The notes below the pieces were generated by a model. The model was not told where the DNA came from and made no database searches. It was given only the letters and a program-made list of their open reading frames with translations. This document shows, one piece after another, positions 16,804 to 25,965 of a stretch of DNA of 64,000 nt. Position 1 is the stretch's first letter; the number at the start of each line of letters is the position of its first letter. Source of the DNA: Bacteroidota bacterium (GTDB lineage: Bacteria > Bacteroidota > Bacteroidia > Bacteroidales > UBA4417); assembly GCA_013376995.1 (NCBI GenBank), contig JACAAZ010000003.1, positions 62,001 to 126,000 of the forward strand, in the 5' to 3' direction. Position numbers and translations under genes: made by a program.

Positions 16804-18261
16804 ATGCTTAATAACAACCTAGAAGGAATGAATGAATTGCATGATGAAGTGTGGGGAAACTGCCTGAAGGTTATCCGTGACAATCTTACTTATCAAAGTT
16901 TCAAAACCTGGTTTGCACCTATCAAACCTATTAAACTCGAAAACAATGTTCTGACAATCCAGGTTCCCAGCCAGTTTTTTTACGAATGGCTTGAGGAACA
17001 CTACATTACATTGTTGAAAAAAACTATCAGAAACGAACTTGGACCAGGAGGCCGGCTTGAATACAGTATTGTTATGGATGGTGCATTCTCCAATGACCCT
17101 TACACGATCAAAATCCCAACAAGTAATCGAAAAGCAACCACCAACCCATCAGTGGCTATGCCGATTGATCTGAACTCAGGCTCATCAAAAGAGATACCCA
17201 ATCCTTTTGTCATACCGGGTCTTAAGAAAATCCAGGTTCATTCCCAATTGAATGAAGCATACTCATTTGAGAACTTTGTTGAAGGAGATTGCAACCGCCT
17301 TGCTCGTTCTGCAGGTTATGCAGTTGCCTGCAATCCTGGCAAAACAGCTTTCAATCCCTTGTTCCTTTACAGCGCAGTCGGCTTAGGCAAAACTCATCTT
17401 GCCCATGCAATAGGCTTGCAGGTAAAAAACAATTTCCCCGAAAAGACAGTCCTGTATGTAGCTGCCGAACAATTTCTTCAGCAGTTCATTGATTCTGTCA
17501 GGAATAATAACCAGAATGATTTTGTTCATTTTTACCAGATGATGGATGTACTCATTATTGATGACATTCATTTTATTTCCGGTAAGGAGAAAACACAGGA
17601 TGTATTTTTCCACATCTTTAACCACCTGCATCAAAAAGGAAAACAACTGGTCATTACAAGTGACAAGGCTCCTGTTGAACTCAAAGGTGTTGAGCCCCGG
17701 CTTTTATCCCGATTTAAATGGGGACTGGCTGCTGATCTGCAGGTTCCTGATCTTGAGACCCGCATTGCTATCCTTAAGAAAAGGATATACAAGGATGGGA
17801 TTGAAATGCCAGATGAGGTTATTGAATACCTTGCCTATTGCATCACAACGAATGTCAGGGAATTGGAAGGTGCGCTTATTTCACTGATGGCCCAGTCATC
17901 GCTCAATAAAAAAGCGATTACCCTGGAGTTAGCCCGTCAAATGATCGACAAATTTGTCAAAAATACCACCAGGGAAATTTCAATTGATTTCATCCAGAAG
18001 ATTGTTTGCGACTATTTCAGCATCCAGGTAGATGCATTAAATTCAAAAACAAGGAAAAGAGACATTGTTCAAGCCAGGCAGCTATCAATGTACTTTTCAA
18101 AAAAACATACCAAAGCTTCTTTGGCAACTATCGGTCTTCATTGCGGCAACAAGGACCATGCAACAGTATTGCATGCCTGCAGGACTGTCACAAACCTGAT
18201 AGAGACCGACAAACAATTCCGCCTTTATGTTGAAGAACTGGAGAAGCGAATCAAGTTCTAA
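16804..18261 (+). CDS. dnaA: Chromosomal replication initiator DnaA
   Basis: 485 residues, full length. Domain I is at 1-80 (EVWGNCLKVIRDNLTYQSFKTWFAPI). A linker follows to about 140, then the AAA+ domain: Walker A GLGKT at 193-197, Walker B IIDDIHF near 250, and the arginine-finger region PRLLSRFKWGL. The C-terminal DNA-binding domain carries the DnaA signature KDHATVLHACRTV near residue 460. It melts the origin and recruits the replicative helicase. Met9 is a possible alternative start. I saw no cluster of TTATCCACA boxes around the gene, so I do not place the origin here. A terminator follows 15 bases after the stop. Confidence 0.97.
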   Translation: MLNNNLEGMNELHDEVWGNCLKVIRDNLTYQSFKTWFAPIKPIKLENNVLTIQVPSQFFYEWLEEHYITLLKKTIRNELGPGGRLEYSIVMDGAFSNDPYTIKIPTSNRKATTNPSVAMPIDLNSGSSKEIPNPFVIPGLKKIQVHSQLNEAYSFENFVEGDCNRLARSAGYAVACNPGKTAFNPLFLYSAVGLGKTHLAHAIGLQVKNNFPEKTVLYVAAEQFLQQFIDSVRNNNQNDFVHFYQMMDVLIIDDIHFISGKEKTQDVFFHIFNHLHQKGKQLVITSDKAPVELKGVEPRLLSRFKWGLAADLQVPDLETRIAILKKRIYKDGIEMPDEVIEYLAYCITTNVRELEGALISLMAQSSLNKKAITLELARQMIDKFVKNTTREISIDFIQKIVCDYFSIQVDALNSKTRKRDIVQARQLSMYFSKKHTKASLATIGLHCGNKDHATVLHACRTVTNLIETDKQFRLYVEELEKRIKF

Positions 18262-18276
18262 AGAGTAGAATTTATT

Positions 18277-18297
18277 AAAGCCGGTATATCCGGCTTT
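18277..18297 (+). terminator. Rho-independent terminator of dnaA
   Basis: Stem AAAGCCGG (18277-18284) with CCGGCTTT (18290-18297), loop TATAT, running into TTTTTTCTTC. It lies 15 bases after the dnaA stop. Confidence 0.88.
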
Positions 18298-18417
18298 TTT
18301 TCTTCATAAGACCACCTGAGACCCAGACCAGTCCGCTAATCGGAAAATTGATAATTTTGTGACTGTAAACTAGAATCATAAGGCACCCTAAAGGCCTATT
18401 CTACTCTGACAAGGTTC

Positions 18418-20604
18418 ATGACAAATCTCACTCAAAATACTGACAAGTCATTACTCGGACTCATTAGAATGCTTCTGTTCAGTAAACTGGCAATAGTTTT
18501 TCTTGCTCTCTTCATTGCTTTTTATTTCGGATTAAGAAGTATTCATCAATTGATCAGATCCATTGAAGTAATTACGGAACCAGATTCTACACTTTCACTG
18601 ATTGAAGATGGAATTTCAAATCTATACCAGGCGGACAATAACTTCAGAGATTATATTCTGACACGTGACTCAAAGACCTATTATTCATACACTTCCAATC
18701 TTACCAGAATTTCAGAAATACTAGGCTGCCTCAGGAATTCAGTTAACAGGAACACCTTTTATAATCTGAATCATGAGTTAATCAAGAAAGAAAAAATCAG
18801 CAGAAAGTACATCCGGCTAAAAGAAATTTCAGATTCGCTCCTTTCTCTTGCTGTTTCATTCGATTCTGTGCATATCGAATCATTTGACCTTCCGCGTTAT
18901 GATATCAGGAAATTCTCAGTGCTTCATCATAAACTGCAGGTAGATTCCGTCACACAAGCCGGCAAGTCAGGAAAGATCGGATTTTTGAAGAAAGTTAAAA
19001 ACCTTTTCATCGATGAAACAGGTAAAGAACCATCAAAAACCATCATCAGGCGGTCTGAGTCGAAAATTGACAGTACATACAATACGGAAATCAACCCTGA
19101 AGAAAAGTACCTGCTGAATGACATCCAGTCCTATTACAACACAAATCTTAAGAAATATTCCGATGGCCGTAACAGGCTGAATAAAAGGGAATCAGAACTG
19201 GTTGAAGTAAATAGCAAGTTGATTGTGATGATGAAGAGTATACTCGAATCTACACATAATGAAACGCTTCAGGCAATCAGCAAATTGAAACATGATGCTT
19301 ACATATCATCCCGGAAATCAACTCGTTACCTTATTATCATCGCGGCTTTTGTTTTCCTGATAGCTTCCATTCTGTTTGTCATGATTGCTATCAATCTGCG
19401 TAAATTCAGAAACTTTACCATTGGCCTGCAGGTTGCCAAAGAAGGATCTGATCAGCTCGCGCTTCAAAAAAGCAATTTTCTTGCTAGCATGAGCCATGAG
19501 ATCCGGGCACCCTTAAATAATATTATCGGCTTTACTGAGCAACTAAATAATGAAAAGCTGACGGCAGATCAGAAAAACTCCCTTCATGGTATTTCATCTT
19601 CGTCTGAATTGTTATTGTCAACGGTTAACCAGATCCTGGATTTTTCTACTCTCGAAACGGGTAAGATGCGTTTTCAATCCATCAACTTTAATCCATATAA
19701 AGTAATTAATGAAGTTGTATTAATTAATGAACTGAGGGCCAGCCAAAAACGATTAGTCTTAAAAAATCTTTTTCGGGTTGATGAACAGGCAATTGTAACA
19801 GGTGATGCCTATCGACTGAAGCAGGTAATACAGAACCTGGTAGATAATGCCATAAAGTATTCTGATGGTGGAGAGATAACCATCCAAACCAATATTGAAT
19901 CAACCGGATCAAAAACCTGCCTGTTAAAAGTACAGGTTGCTGATCATGGCATTGGAATCCCCGAGGACCAATTGGGGAATGTTTTTATTGAATTTAACAG
20001 GATTGAAGAAGATGGAAAACGTCCATGGCAGGCCGGCACCGGTCTTGGTTTACCTATATGTAAGCGAATTATAGAACAGCAGCATGGCAAGATTGAATTA
20101 ATGAGTATACCAGGGGAAGGTTCAATTTTTTCGTTTGAAATCCCATATAGTATCCCTGAATTAAACAGCGTTGCTGAACCAGGCATGGTAGAAGTCCAGG
20201 ATTTCAGCAATCTAAAAGGTAAAAGAGTATTGCTTGCTGAAGATGATGAGTTCAACAGGCTGCTGGTCAACAAGGTATGCATTAAATACGGTATTACACT
20301 CAGTTCAGCCCCTGACGGCGAATCAGCACTTGAATTACTTATCAAGGATAACTTTGACCTTGTACTTACTGATGTGAATATGCCTGGTATGGACGGTTTT
20401 GAACTCACTTTCCGAATCAGGCATCTCACTGACAAAGCAAAAGCAGATATTCCGATTCTGGCTGTTACCGCTAATGTTATGGAACGAGAGCTCAGGCAGA
20501 TTATGGATTCTGGCATGAATGGCTATATCCTAAAACCTTTCCGTGAAAAGGAATTGCTAGCTAAGATTTCTATTACGTGCAACACATTAAATAATTCTAA
20601 CTAG
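18418..20604 (+). CDS. Membrane-bound hybrid sensor histidine kinase
   Basis: 728 residues. A first membrane helix at about 22-42 and a second at about 301-322 bound a periplasmic sensor region of about 255 residues that I do not recognise. After it come HisKA with the phosphorylated H360 (SHEIRAPLNN), HATPase_c (QNLVDNAIKYS, DHGIGIPEDQL, GTGLGLPICKRI) and a C-terminal receiver with acidic EDDE and phosphoacceptor D652 (LTDVNMPGMDGF) and a lysine in LKPF. Because the receiver is on the same chain, signal flow continues through a phosphotransfer protein not seen next to it. The HisKA motif has Ala where most have Thr (HEIRAPL rather than HEIRTPL), which should matter for phosphatase activity. 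No adjacent response regulator is present. Confidence 0.9.
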   Translation: MTNLTQNTDKSLLGLIRMLLFSKLAIVFLALFIAFYFGLRSIHQLIRSIEVITEPDSTLSLIEDGISNLYQADNNFRDYILTRDSKTYYSYTSNLTRISEILGCLRNSVNRNTFYNLNHELIKKEKISRKYIRLKEISDSLLSLAVSFDSVHIESFDLPRYDIRKFSVLHHKLQVDSVTQAGKSGKIGFLKKVKNLFIDETGKEPSKTIIRRSESKIDSTYNTEINPEEKYLLNDIQSYYNTNLKKYSDGRNRLNKRESELVEVNSKLIVMMKSILESTHNETLQAISKLKHDAYISSRKSTRYLIIIAAFVFLIASILFVMIAINLRKFRNFTIGLQVAKEGSDQLALQKSNFLASMSHEIRAPLNNIIGFTEQLNNEKLTADQKNSLHGISSSSELLLSTVNQILDFSTLETGKMRFQSINFNPYKVINEVVLINELRASQKRLVLKNLFRVDEQAIVTGDAYRLKQVIQNLVDNAIKYSDGGEITIQTNIESTGSKTCLLKVQVADHGIGIPEDQLGNVFIEFNRIEEDGKRPWQAGTGLGLPICKRIIEQQHGKIELMSIPGEGSIFSFEIPYSIPELNSVAEPGMVEVQDFSNLKGKRVLLAEDDEFNRLLVNKVCIKYGITLSSAPDGESALELLIKDNFDLVLTDVNMPGMDGFELTFRIRHLTDKAKADIPILAVTANVMERELRQIMDSGMNGYILKPFREKELLAKISITCNTLNNSN

Positions 20605-20678
20605 CTGCAAGTTTGCTTACCGAATTAGCATTTGTGCAGCTCTCCCTATTTTTCTTATTTTTGAACAAAGATCGTATC

Positions 20679-21155
20679 GTGAACATTTTAATGGTATGCC
20701 TTGGCAATATTTGCCGTTCACCTATGGCAGAAGGCCTTATGCACGACAAAATCCGCAAGTGGAAACTTGATGCTGCTGTTGATTCAGCCGGGTTTGAATC
20801 TTTCCACCTGGATGATAACCCTGATTCACGGGCTATCCAGGTAATGAAAGCTCATGGTATTAATATTTCCGGCCACAGGATGCGACTTTTCAGGGAGTCA
20901 GATTTTGATCTCTTTGACAAGATATATGTGATGGATCGTTATAACTACCAGGATGTAATTTCTATGGCAAGGAATGAGAATGACTTAGCGAAGGTGGACT
21001 TCATACTAAATGTGCTTGATCCAGGCCAGGATAATCTAGTTCCGGATCCATATTACGGTGGAGTGAATGGTTTTGAAAAAGTTTATGCATTGCTGGATAG
21101 AGCAACTGATGCCATAGCTGAAGATATTAAGGAAGGGACTGCAAATGCTTCATGA
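20679..21155 (+). CDS. Low molecular weight protein tyrosine phosphatase
   Basis: I start at the GTG at 20679 (ATG 20691 is possible); the open frame reaches back to a TTG at 20613 but those residues do not fit the family. The product begins VNILMVCLGNICRSPMAEG with the C-x5-R loop (C7 and R13 from the GTG) and ends with the general-acid segment VPDPYYGGVNGFEKVY. It dephosphorylates phosphotyrosine in proteins or small aryl phosphates. In many bacteria such enzymes partner with tyrosine kinases of capsule export; no kinase is here. The 3' end overlaps the next gene by 11 bases, which indicates translational coupling. Confidence 0.93.
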   Translation: MNILMVCLGNICRSPMAEGLMHDKIRKWKLDAAVDSAGFESFHLDDNPDSRAIQVMKAHGINISGHRMRLFRESDFDLFDKIYVMDRYNYQDVISMARNENDLAKVDFILNVLDPGQDNLVPDPYYGGVNGFEKVYALLDRATDAIAEDIKEGTANAS

Positions 21156-22095
21156 AGTACCCGGAAAAGAGGACATCTTACTGGCTTCTGACAGGATAAA
21201 ACCATTCATTCACAGAACAGCTGTATTAACCAGCAAAGCGATAGATTCCATTGCCGGGATACAAATATTTTTCAAATGCGAGAACTTTCAAAAAGCCGGT
21301 GCATTTAAGGCCCGTGGAGCAACCAATGCAGTATTTAGCTACTCAGATACAGAACTTGCAAATGGAGTAGCCACGCACTCTTCCGGCAACCATGCAGCAG
21401 CACTTTCTATGGCAGCTTCGAACCGGGGAATTCCTGCCTATATTGTTATGCCATCCAATTCATCAAAAGTGAAGATTGCAGCCGTTGAGTCGTACGGCGG
21501 GATTATCACCTTCTGCGAACCTACACTCATGGCCAGGGAAGAAACCCTAGCCAGGGTACTCTCAAAAGAAAATGCTCTGGAAGTTCACCCTTACAACAAC
21601 AGCCGCATTATTGCCGGGCAGGCTACTGCCTGTTTGGAACTTATAGAGGACTCTCCTGAACTTGATGTAATCATGGCTCCAGTCGGAGGCGGTGGCCTTT
21701 TAAGCGGGACAGCCTTAACCTCATTTTTCTTCTCTGGTCACTCTAAAGTTATAGCTGCTGAACCGGCAGGAGCAAATGATGCTTACCAAAGCTTCTATCA
21801 AAAAAAATTCATTCCATCTATAGATCCTCAAACAATAGCCGATGGACTGCGCACGTCGCTAGGCAGCATCACCTTCCCCATTATTCTTGAGAAGGTGAGT
21901 GACATACTGCTTGCAGGGGAAGGCGATATAGTATCTGCAATGAAACTAATTTGGGAACGAATGAAGATCATTGTTGAACCTTCATCAGCCGTTCCGCTTG
22001 CTGCACTCCTGAACCATAAAAAGGATTTTAGAGGCTTGAAGGTTGGAATTATATTATCTGGAGGCAATGTTGATCTATCAGACTTACCCTGGTAA
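21145..22095 (+). CDS. PLP-dependent threonine dehydratase / serine racemase family enzyme
   Basis: 316 residues, fold type II. The Schiff-base lysine is K55 in FQKAGAFKARGATNA; the glycine-rich phosphate loop is PVGGGGLLSG near residue 190, and ATHSSGNHAAALS is the usual substrate block. Without a C-terminal ACT regulatory domain it is of the short catabolic or racemase type. It could deaminate threonine or serine to the 2-oxo acid or racemise serine; sequence alone does not decide. It overlaps the phosphatase gene by 11 bases and precedes the methyltransferase by 12, so the three form one transcription unit. Confidence 0.9.
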   Translation: MLHEVPGKEDILLASDRIKPFIHRTAVLTSKAIDSIAGIQIFFKCENFQKAGAFKARGATNAVFSYSDTELANGVATHSSGNHAAALSMAASNRGIPAYIVMPSNSSKVKIAAVESYGGIITFCEPTLMAREETLARVLSKENALEVHPYNNSRIIAGQATACLELIEDSPELDVIMAPVGGGGLLSGTALTSFFFSGHSKVIAAEPAGANDAYQSFYQKKFIPSIDPQTIADGLRTSLGSITFPIILEKVSDILLAGEGDIVSAMKLIWERMKIIVEPSSAVPLAALLNHKKDFRGLKVGIILSGGNVDLSDLPW

Positions 22096-22107
22096 AAGTA
22101 AAATAAC

Positions 22108-22815
22108 ATGAAACCAGGCATTCTTTACCTTATTCCAACTCCCTTGGGCGACCCTGGAGAAGAGTTAGTGCAGTTCCCGGGAAACAAGGAAATCATTGAA
22201 TCCCTGGAAATATTTATCGTTGAAGAATTGAGAACAGCACGTCGTTTCCTGAAAAAATCAGGTATCAGCCGTTCTATTGATGCCCTCACATTCTTTGAGT
22301 TGAATGAACATACCGTTCAACAGGAATCCGAGCATTTTCTGGATCCTGCATTGGCAGGAAAAAACATAGGATTGTTAAGTGAAGCAGGGCTTCCCTGCAT
22401 TGCAGACCCCGGGCATACAGTTGTAATGCTGGCGCACAGAAAAGGGATAAGGGTTATACCACTGGTTGGGCCTTCATCCCTAATGCTGGCATTGATGGCT
22501 TCAGGCATGAACGGGCAGCAGTTTGTATTTCATGGCTATCTGCCAGCCAAGCCTAATGAAAGAGTTCAGGCCTTACGGTCGTTAGAAAAAGATATTCATA
22601 TTCATCACCGTACGCAAATATTCATCGAAGCACCTTACAGGAACCAGGCTATGCTGGACTCGATCCGCAACAGCTGTAATGGGGAGACCAGGTTATGCAT
22701 TGCCATTGACCTGACAATGGAAACCGAGTATATTTCAACCAGGCCGATTGCCGGCTGGAAAAACAATCTTCCCGACCTTCATAAGCGCCCTGCAGTTTTT
22801 CTGCTGGGAGAATAA
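22108..22815 (+). CDS. RsmI-like SAM-dependent methyltransferase
   Basis: 235 residues. LYLIPTPLGDPG near the start, IGLLSEAGLPCIADPGH around residue 90 and VIPLVGPSSLMLALMASGMNGQQFVFHGYLP around 110-150 are the family blocks of tetrapyrrole-methylase-fold RsmI proteins, which 2'-O-methylate C1402 in 16S rRNA. This sequence belongs to the shorter Bacteroidota branch that differs from canonical RsmI (which has NLGN rather than PLGD and a longer C-terminal domain), so its rRNA target is assumed, not shown. It is the last gene of the tight run begun by the phosphatase gene. Confidence 0.8.
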   Translation: MKPGILYLIPTPLGDPGEELVQFPGNKEIIESLEIFIVEELRTARRFLKKSGISRSIDALTFFELNEHTVQQESEHFLDPALAGKNIGLLSEAGLPCIADPGHTVVMLAHRKGIRVIPLVGPSSLMLALMASGMNGQQFVFHGYLPAKPNERVQALRSLEKDIHIHHRTQIFIEAPYRNQAMLDSIRNSCNGETRLCIAIDLTMETEYISTRPIAGWKNNLPDLHKRPAVFLLGE

Positions 22816-22856
22816 GGACGGGAAGAGTGTATTAAAAGCTGTTATATATCTGCTGA

Positions 22857-23363
22857 TCAATGCTGGTGACCACCATCTCCATGAACGTGGCCATGGCTTA
22901 ATTCTTCAGAGGAAGCTTCTCGAACCTGGATGATCTGTCCTGAAAAATGCAGGACTTTACCGGCCATAGGATGGTTGAAATCCATTTTAACGGATTCATC
23001 AGTAACAGAAACTACTTTTCCCTGGAGCATGTGGCCCTGGTTATCGCGCATAGGGATCATATTGCCAATGGCAAGCATTTCTTCATCAATCACACCGTCA
23101 ACACTGAAAATCTGCTTATCCAGGTCAATGATGGCTTCTTCTTCATATTCGCCGTATGCATCTTCACTGGCGAGTGTGAATTCAAAATTCTCGCCATCTG
23201 ATAAATTGGTCAGGTATTCTTCAAAGCGAGGGATCATTTGACCTGCACCATAAAGGAACACAAGTGGATCAGAATCCTTGGCAATTTCAATTACTGCACC
23301 ATTGGCATCGTCCTGTTTCAGGATATAACTGAGAGAAACGACTGTGTCTTTCTTAATTTGCAT
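22857..23363 (-). CDS. slyD: FKBP-type peptidyl-prolyl isomerase, SlyD-like
   Basis: 168 residues. FKBP core with the SlyD-type insert-in-flap (IF) chaperone domain between about residues 70 and 130, read from blocks SYILKQDDANG, FLYGAGQMIPRFEEYL and DFNHPMAGKVLHFSGQII. The C-terminus is histidine rich (SHGHVHGDGGHQH) and could bind nickel, as in E. coli SlyD. The protein speeds proline isomerisation and acts as a chaperone in the cytoplasm. It is convergent with the methyltransferase gene, separated by 41 bases. Confidence 0.92.
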   Translation of the reverse strand: MQIKKDTVVSLSYILKQDDANGAVIEIAKDSDPLVFLYGAGQMIPRFEEYLTNLSDGENFEFTLASEDAYGEYEEEAIIDLDKQIFSVDGVIDEEMLAIGNMIPMRDNQGHMLQGKVVSVTDESVKMDFNHPMAGKVLHFSGQIIQVREASSEELSHGHVHGDGGHQH

Positions 23364-23457
23364 GAGTAATAATTAATGAGTTAATGAATGAGCGGAACCA
23401 ATTGATAACGGGTGGCTCCATTCCCGGATTGAGGTTATCACTGAAAACAGAACTGGA

Positions 23458-25818
23458 TTATTCCATAATGAGCGTATCGTTGAGCAACTGCAAAGAGTCT
23501 ACTTTTGGCAGGATTGTCTGGCAAGAATAGGGTTTACTGATCTTAATAGCAGGTTTAGGGAATTTCTGCCTGTATTGTTTCAAAGTTTCGTCCTTTAATA
23601 CCTTCTCCATAAATTTCCCGTAAACCGGTAATGCTGTTCGTAAGCCCTCCCCTATGTGTGAAGACTTGAAATGGATTGAACGATCGTCATTACCAACCCA
23701 GCATCCGGCAACCAGCCCGGGAGTAACCCCAATGAACCAGCCATCCGTATAATCGGATGAAGTCCCGGTTTTGCCTCCAAAATCAGTATTATAGCGAAAA
23801 AGATCATATTCAAATAGTCCCTGCGGGGTACCACCAGGCTCGGTTAAGCCTGAACGCAGCAAAACACTCATAAGAAAAGCAGTTTCCTGGCTGAGCACCC
23901 TGGTTCTCTCTTCTTTCTGTTCATAGATTACTTTTCCATTCTTGTCTTCAATACGTGTAACCAGGATAGGATCCCCGGTAAAACCGTCGTTCACAAAAGA
24001 ACAATAGGCATTTACGATTTCGAGAAGGGTAACATCGCTGGATCCCAGGCAAACGGAGGGGACGCTGTCGAGGTTGGAATGGATACCAAGTTTATGAGCA
24101 TATTCAATCACTTTTAACCAGCCTATCTTCTCAGTGATCTGGACAGCGATAGAGTTAACAGAACGGGCAAAAGCATGCTTAAGAGTCATTGAACCAGCGT
24201 GGTTCCAGTCTACATTATGTGGCTCCCATACTTTTTGAACTCCTTTTTCCACATACTTTATGGATACAGCTTTATCCGTCATTTCGTCGCATGGGCCAAA
24301 GCCATTGTCGAATGCGGCAGAATAAACGAAACCTTTGAAAAGCGATCCTGGTTGTCTATGTGATTGATTTACATGGTCGAACTTAAAATACTTATAGTTT
24401 ATTCCACCGATCCAGGCCTTTACATAACCCGTAGCAGGCTCAATGGCAACAAGCCCTGTCTGAAAATAACGTTTGTAATGCTTTAATGAATCAAGGGTGG
24501 ACAAGAGTGTATCGCGTTCACCATTCCATGTAAAGACTTTCATCTTATGTTTTGTGGTAAATATTTGCTTAACAGTGTCACTCTCAGGACCATATTTCTT
24601 AACGATATCCCTGTAACCGGGCATATCAGCGGCAATATTTTCGAAATAACCCGCAATATCCTTTCCTGACTCATCTTTCCAAGGAACTATTGTATTGCCG
24701 GAATTATTGATGAAGATCTGCTGAAGCTTTTTCATATGCTCCATCATGGCTTCTTCGGCATATTTCTGCATCCGGGAATCAATTGTAGTATAGATCTTAA
24801 GGCCTTCGGTCCAGATATCATGTTCAGTTTCCCTGCTCCATTTCTGTAATGCCCTGACAATGGCCTCACGTAAATAGGAAGCTTCCCCTGTTGTACTACC
24901 TCTCCGTTTGAACTTCAAACCCAATGGAAGTTGAACCAGTGAATCGCCAGTTCGTTTATCAAGATATTTATATTTTACCATCTGAGCCAGAACCTGGTTC
25001 CTGCGATTTACGGAATTTTGAGGATTGGCAACAGGACTATAATAGGATGGTGCTTTAAGCAGACCAATCAGGACGGCGGACTGTTCTGTTTTTAGTTGGA
25101 TTGGAGCACAGCTGAAGAAGGTAGATGCTGCAGAATTAATTCCGAATGCGTGACTGCCAAAATCCACAGTATTCAAGTACATAGTCAGAATGTCCTCCTT
25201 TGAGTAGTAAAGCTCTATTTTCAGGGCATTTATCCATTCCTTGGTTTTACTGATCATTGTAGAAATCCATGGCACAAAACCCAATAAACCCGTTGAATAA
25301 TCGGCCCTGGTTTTAAACAGGTTTTTCACAAGTTGCTGAGTTATAGTGCTACCACCCCTCTTATCACCTTTTATAGTTGACCACATAGCTGCAAATGTAG
25401 CTTTGGCATCTATTCCATGGTGATCATAAAACCTAACGTCCTCGGTAGCGACAAGAGCGTCAACAAGATTTTTAGGGATATCCTTGTATTCTACAGGAGT
25501 TCGATTCTCGACAAAAAGCGAGCCCATTAGTTTTCCATCTGAAGAATAGATCTCAGAAGTGAGATTTATATCAGGGTTTTTAATTTCACGGATCCTGGGA
25601 GAACTTCCAAATAACCAGAAGAGGTTAACATCAACTGCCAATAAGAAGATCAGGAAAAATGCAAGAGTGTATATCAGCACCAGGACTGATTTGAGCCAAA
25701 GGGGGGATTCCCTTGGAATACGGATCCAGGTCCGAAGCAAGTATTTAAACTTAAAGAACCACCTTAACAGTAATTCCCTGAATCTTCCCAATAGGTTCCT
25801 TTGTTTCTCTTCTATCAT
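23458..25818 (-). CDS. Bifunctional penicillin-binding protein 1A
   Basis: 786 residues. A cytoplasmic basic leader is followed by one membrane helix at about 45-65. The GT51 glycosyltransferase domain has the catalytic glutamate E126 in ATEDVRFYDHHG and GGSTITQQLVKNL at 155-167. The transpeptidase has the SxxK nucleophile S492-K495 (PGSLFK), SVN at 553-555 and KTGT at 683-686. It polymerises and cross-links peptidoglycan in the periplasm. The C-terminal tail is short and contains no extra domain. The gene is transcribed away from SlyD-like gene's upstream side with a 94-base gap. Confidence 0.95.
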   Translation of the reverse strand: MIEEKQRNLLGRFRELLLRWFFKFKYLLRTWIRIPRESPLWLKSVLVLIYTLAFFLIFLLAVDVNLFWLFGSSPRIREIKNPDINLTSEIYSSDGKLMGSLFVENRTPVEYKDIPKNLVDALVATEDVRFYDHHGIDAKATFAAMWSTIKGDKRGGSTITQQLVKNLFKTRADYSTGLLGFVPWISTMISKTKEWINALKIELYYSKEDILTMYLNTVDFGSHAFGINSAASTFFSCAPIQLKTEQSAVLIGLLKAPSYYSPVANPQNSVNRRNQVLAQMVKYKYLDKRTGDSLVQLPLGLKFKRRGSTTGEASYLREAIVRALQKWSRETEHDIWTEGLKIYTTIDSRMQKYAEEAMMEHMKKLQQIFINNSGNTIVPWKDESGKDIAGYFENIAADMPGYRDIVKKYGPESDTVKQIFTTKHKMKVFTWNGERDTLLSTLDSLKHYKRYFQTGLVAIEPATGYVKAWIGGINYKYFKFDHVNQSHRQPGSLFKGFVYSAAFDNGFGPCDEMTDKAVSIKYVEKGVQKVWEPHNVDWNHAGSMTLKHAFARSVNSIAVQITEKIGWLKVIEYAHKLGIHSNLDSVPSVCLGSSDVTLLEIVNAYCSFVNDGFTGDPILVTRIEDKNGKVIYEQKEERTRVLSQETAFLMSVLLRSGLTEPGGTPQGLFEYDLFRYNTDFGGKTGTSSDYTDGWFIGVTPGLVAGCWVGNDDRSIHFKSSHIGEGLRTALPVYGKFMEKVLKDETLKQYRQKFPKPAIKISKPYSCQTILPKVDSLQLLNDTLIME

Positions 25819-25849
25819 TAAAATTTGATTTCTGCCTGGATTATCATGG

Positions 25850-25857
25850 CAAATATA
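25850..25857 (-). promoter_or_regulatory. Possible -7 element of the PBP1A gene
   Basis: On the minus strand TATATTTG (plus 25850-25857) fits TAnnTTTG, 32 bases before the ATG. No TTTG partner at the right distance was found. Confidence 0.3.
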
Positions 25858-25965
25858 GCCTAATTTTTAGAAATCTCTAAGAATCCATTTAAGTGGATCC
25901 AGTCGCTGGCACTGATCCAACCGGTGTCATTCCCCTGGTTTCTTTACAAAAACTTAATATTCAAT

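Noticed and set aside
19944-20516. 190-residue minus-strand open frame inside the hybrid kinase
   Set aside because: Antisense to conserved HATPase and receiver motifs; serine-rich translation is an artefact of the complementary strand.
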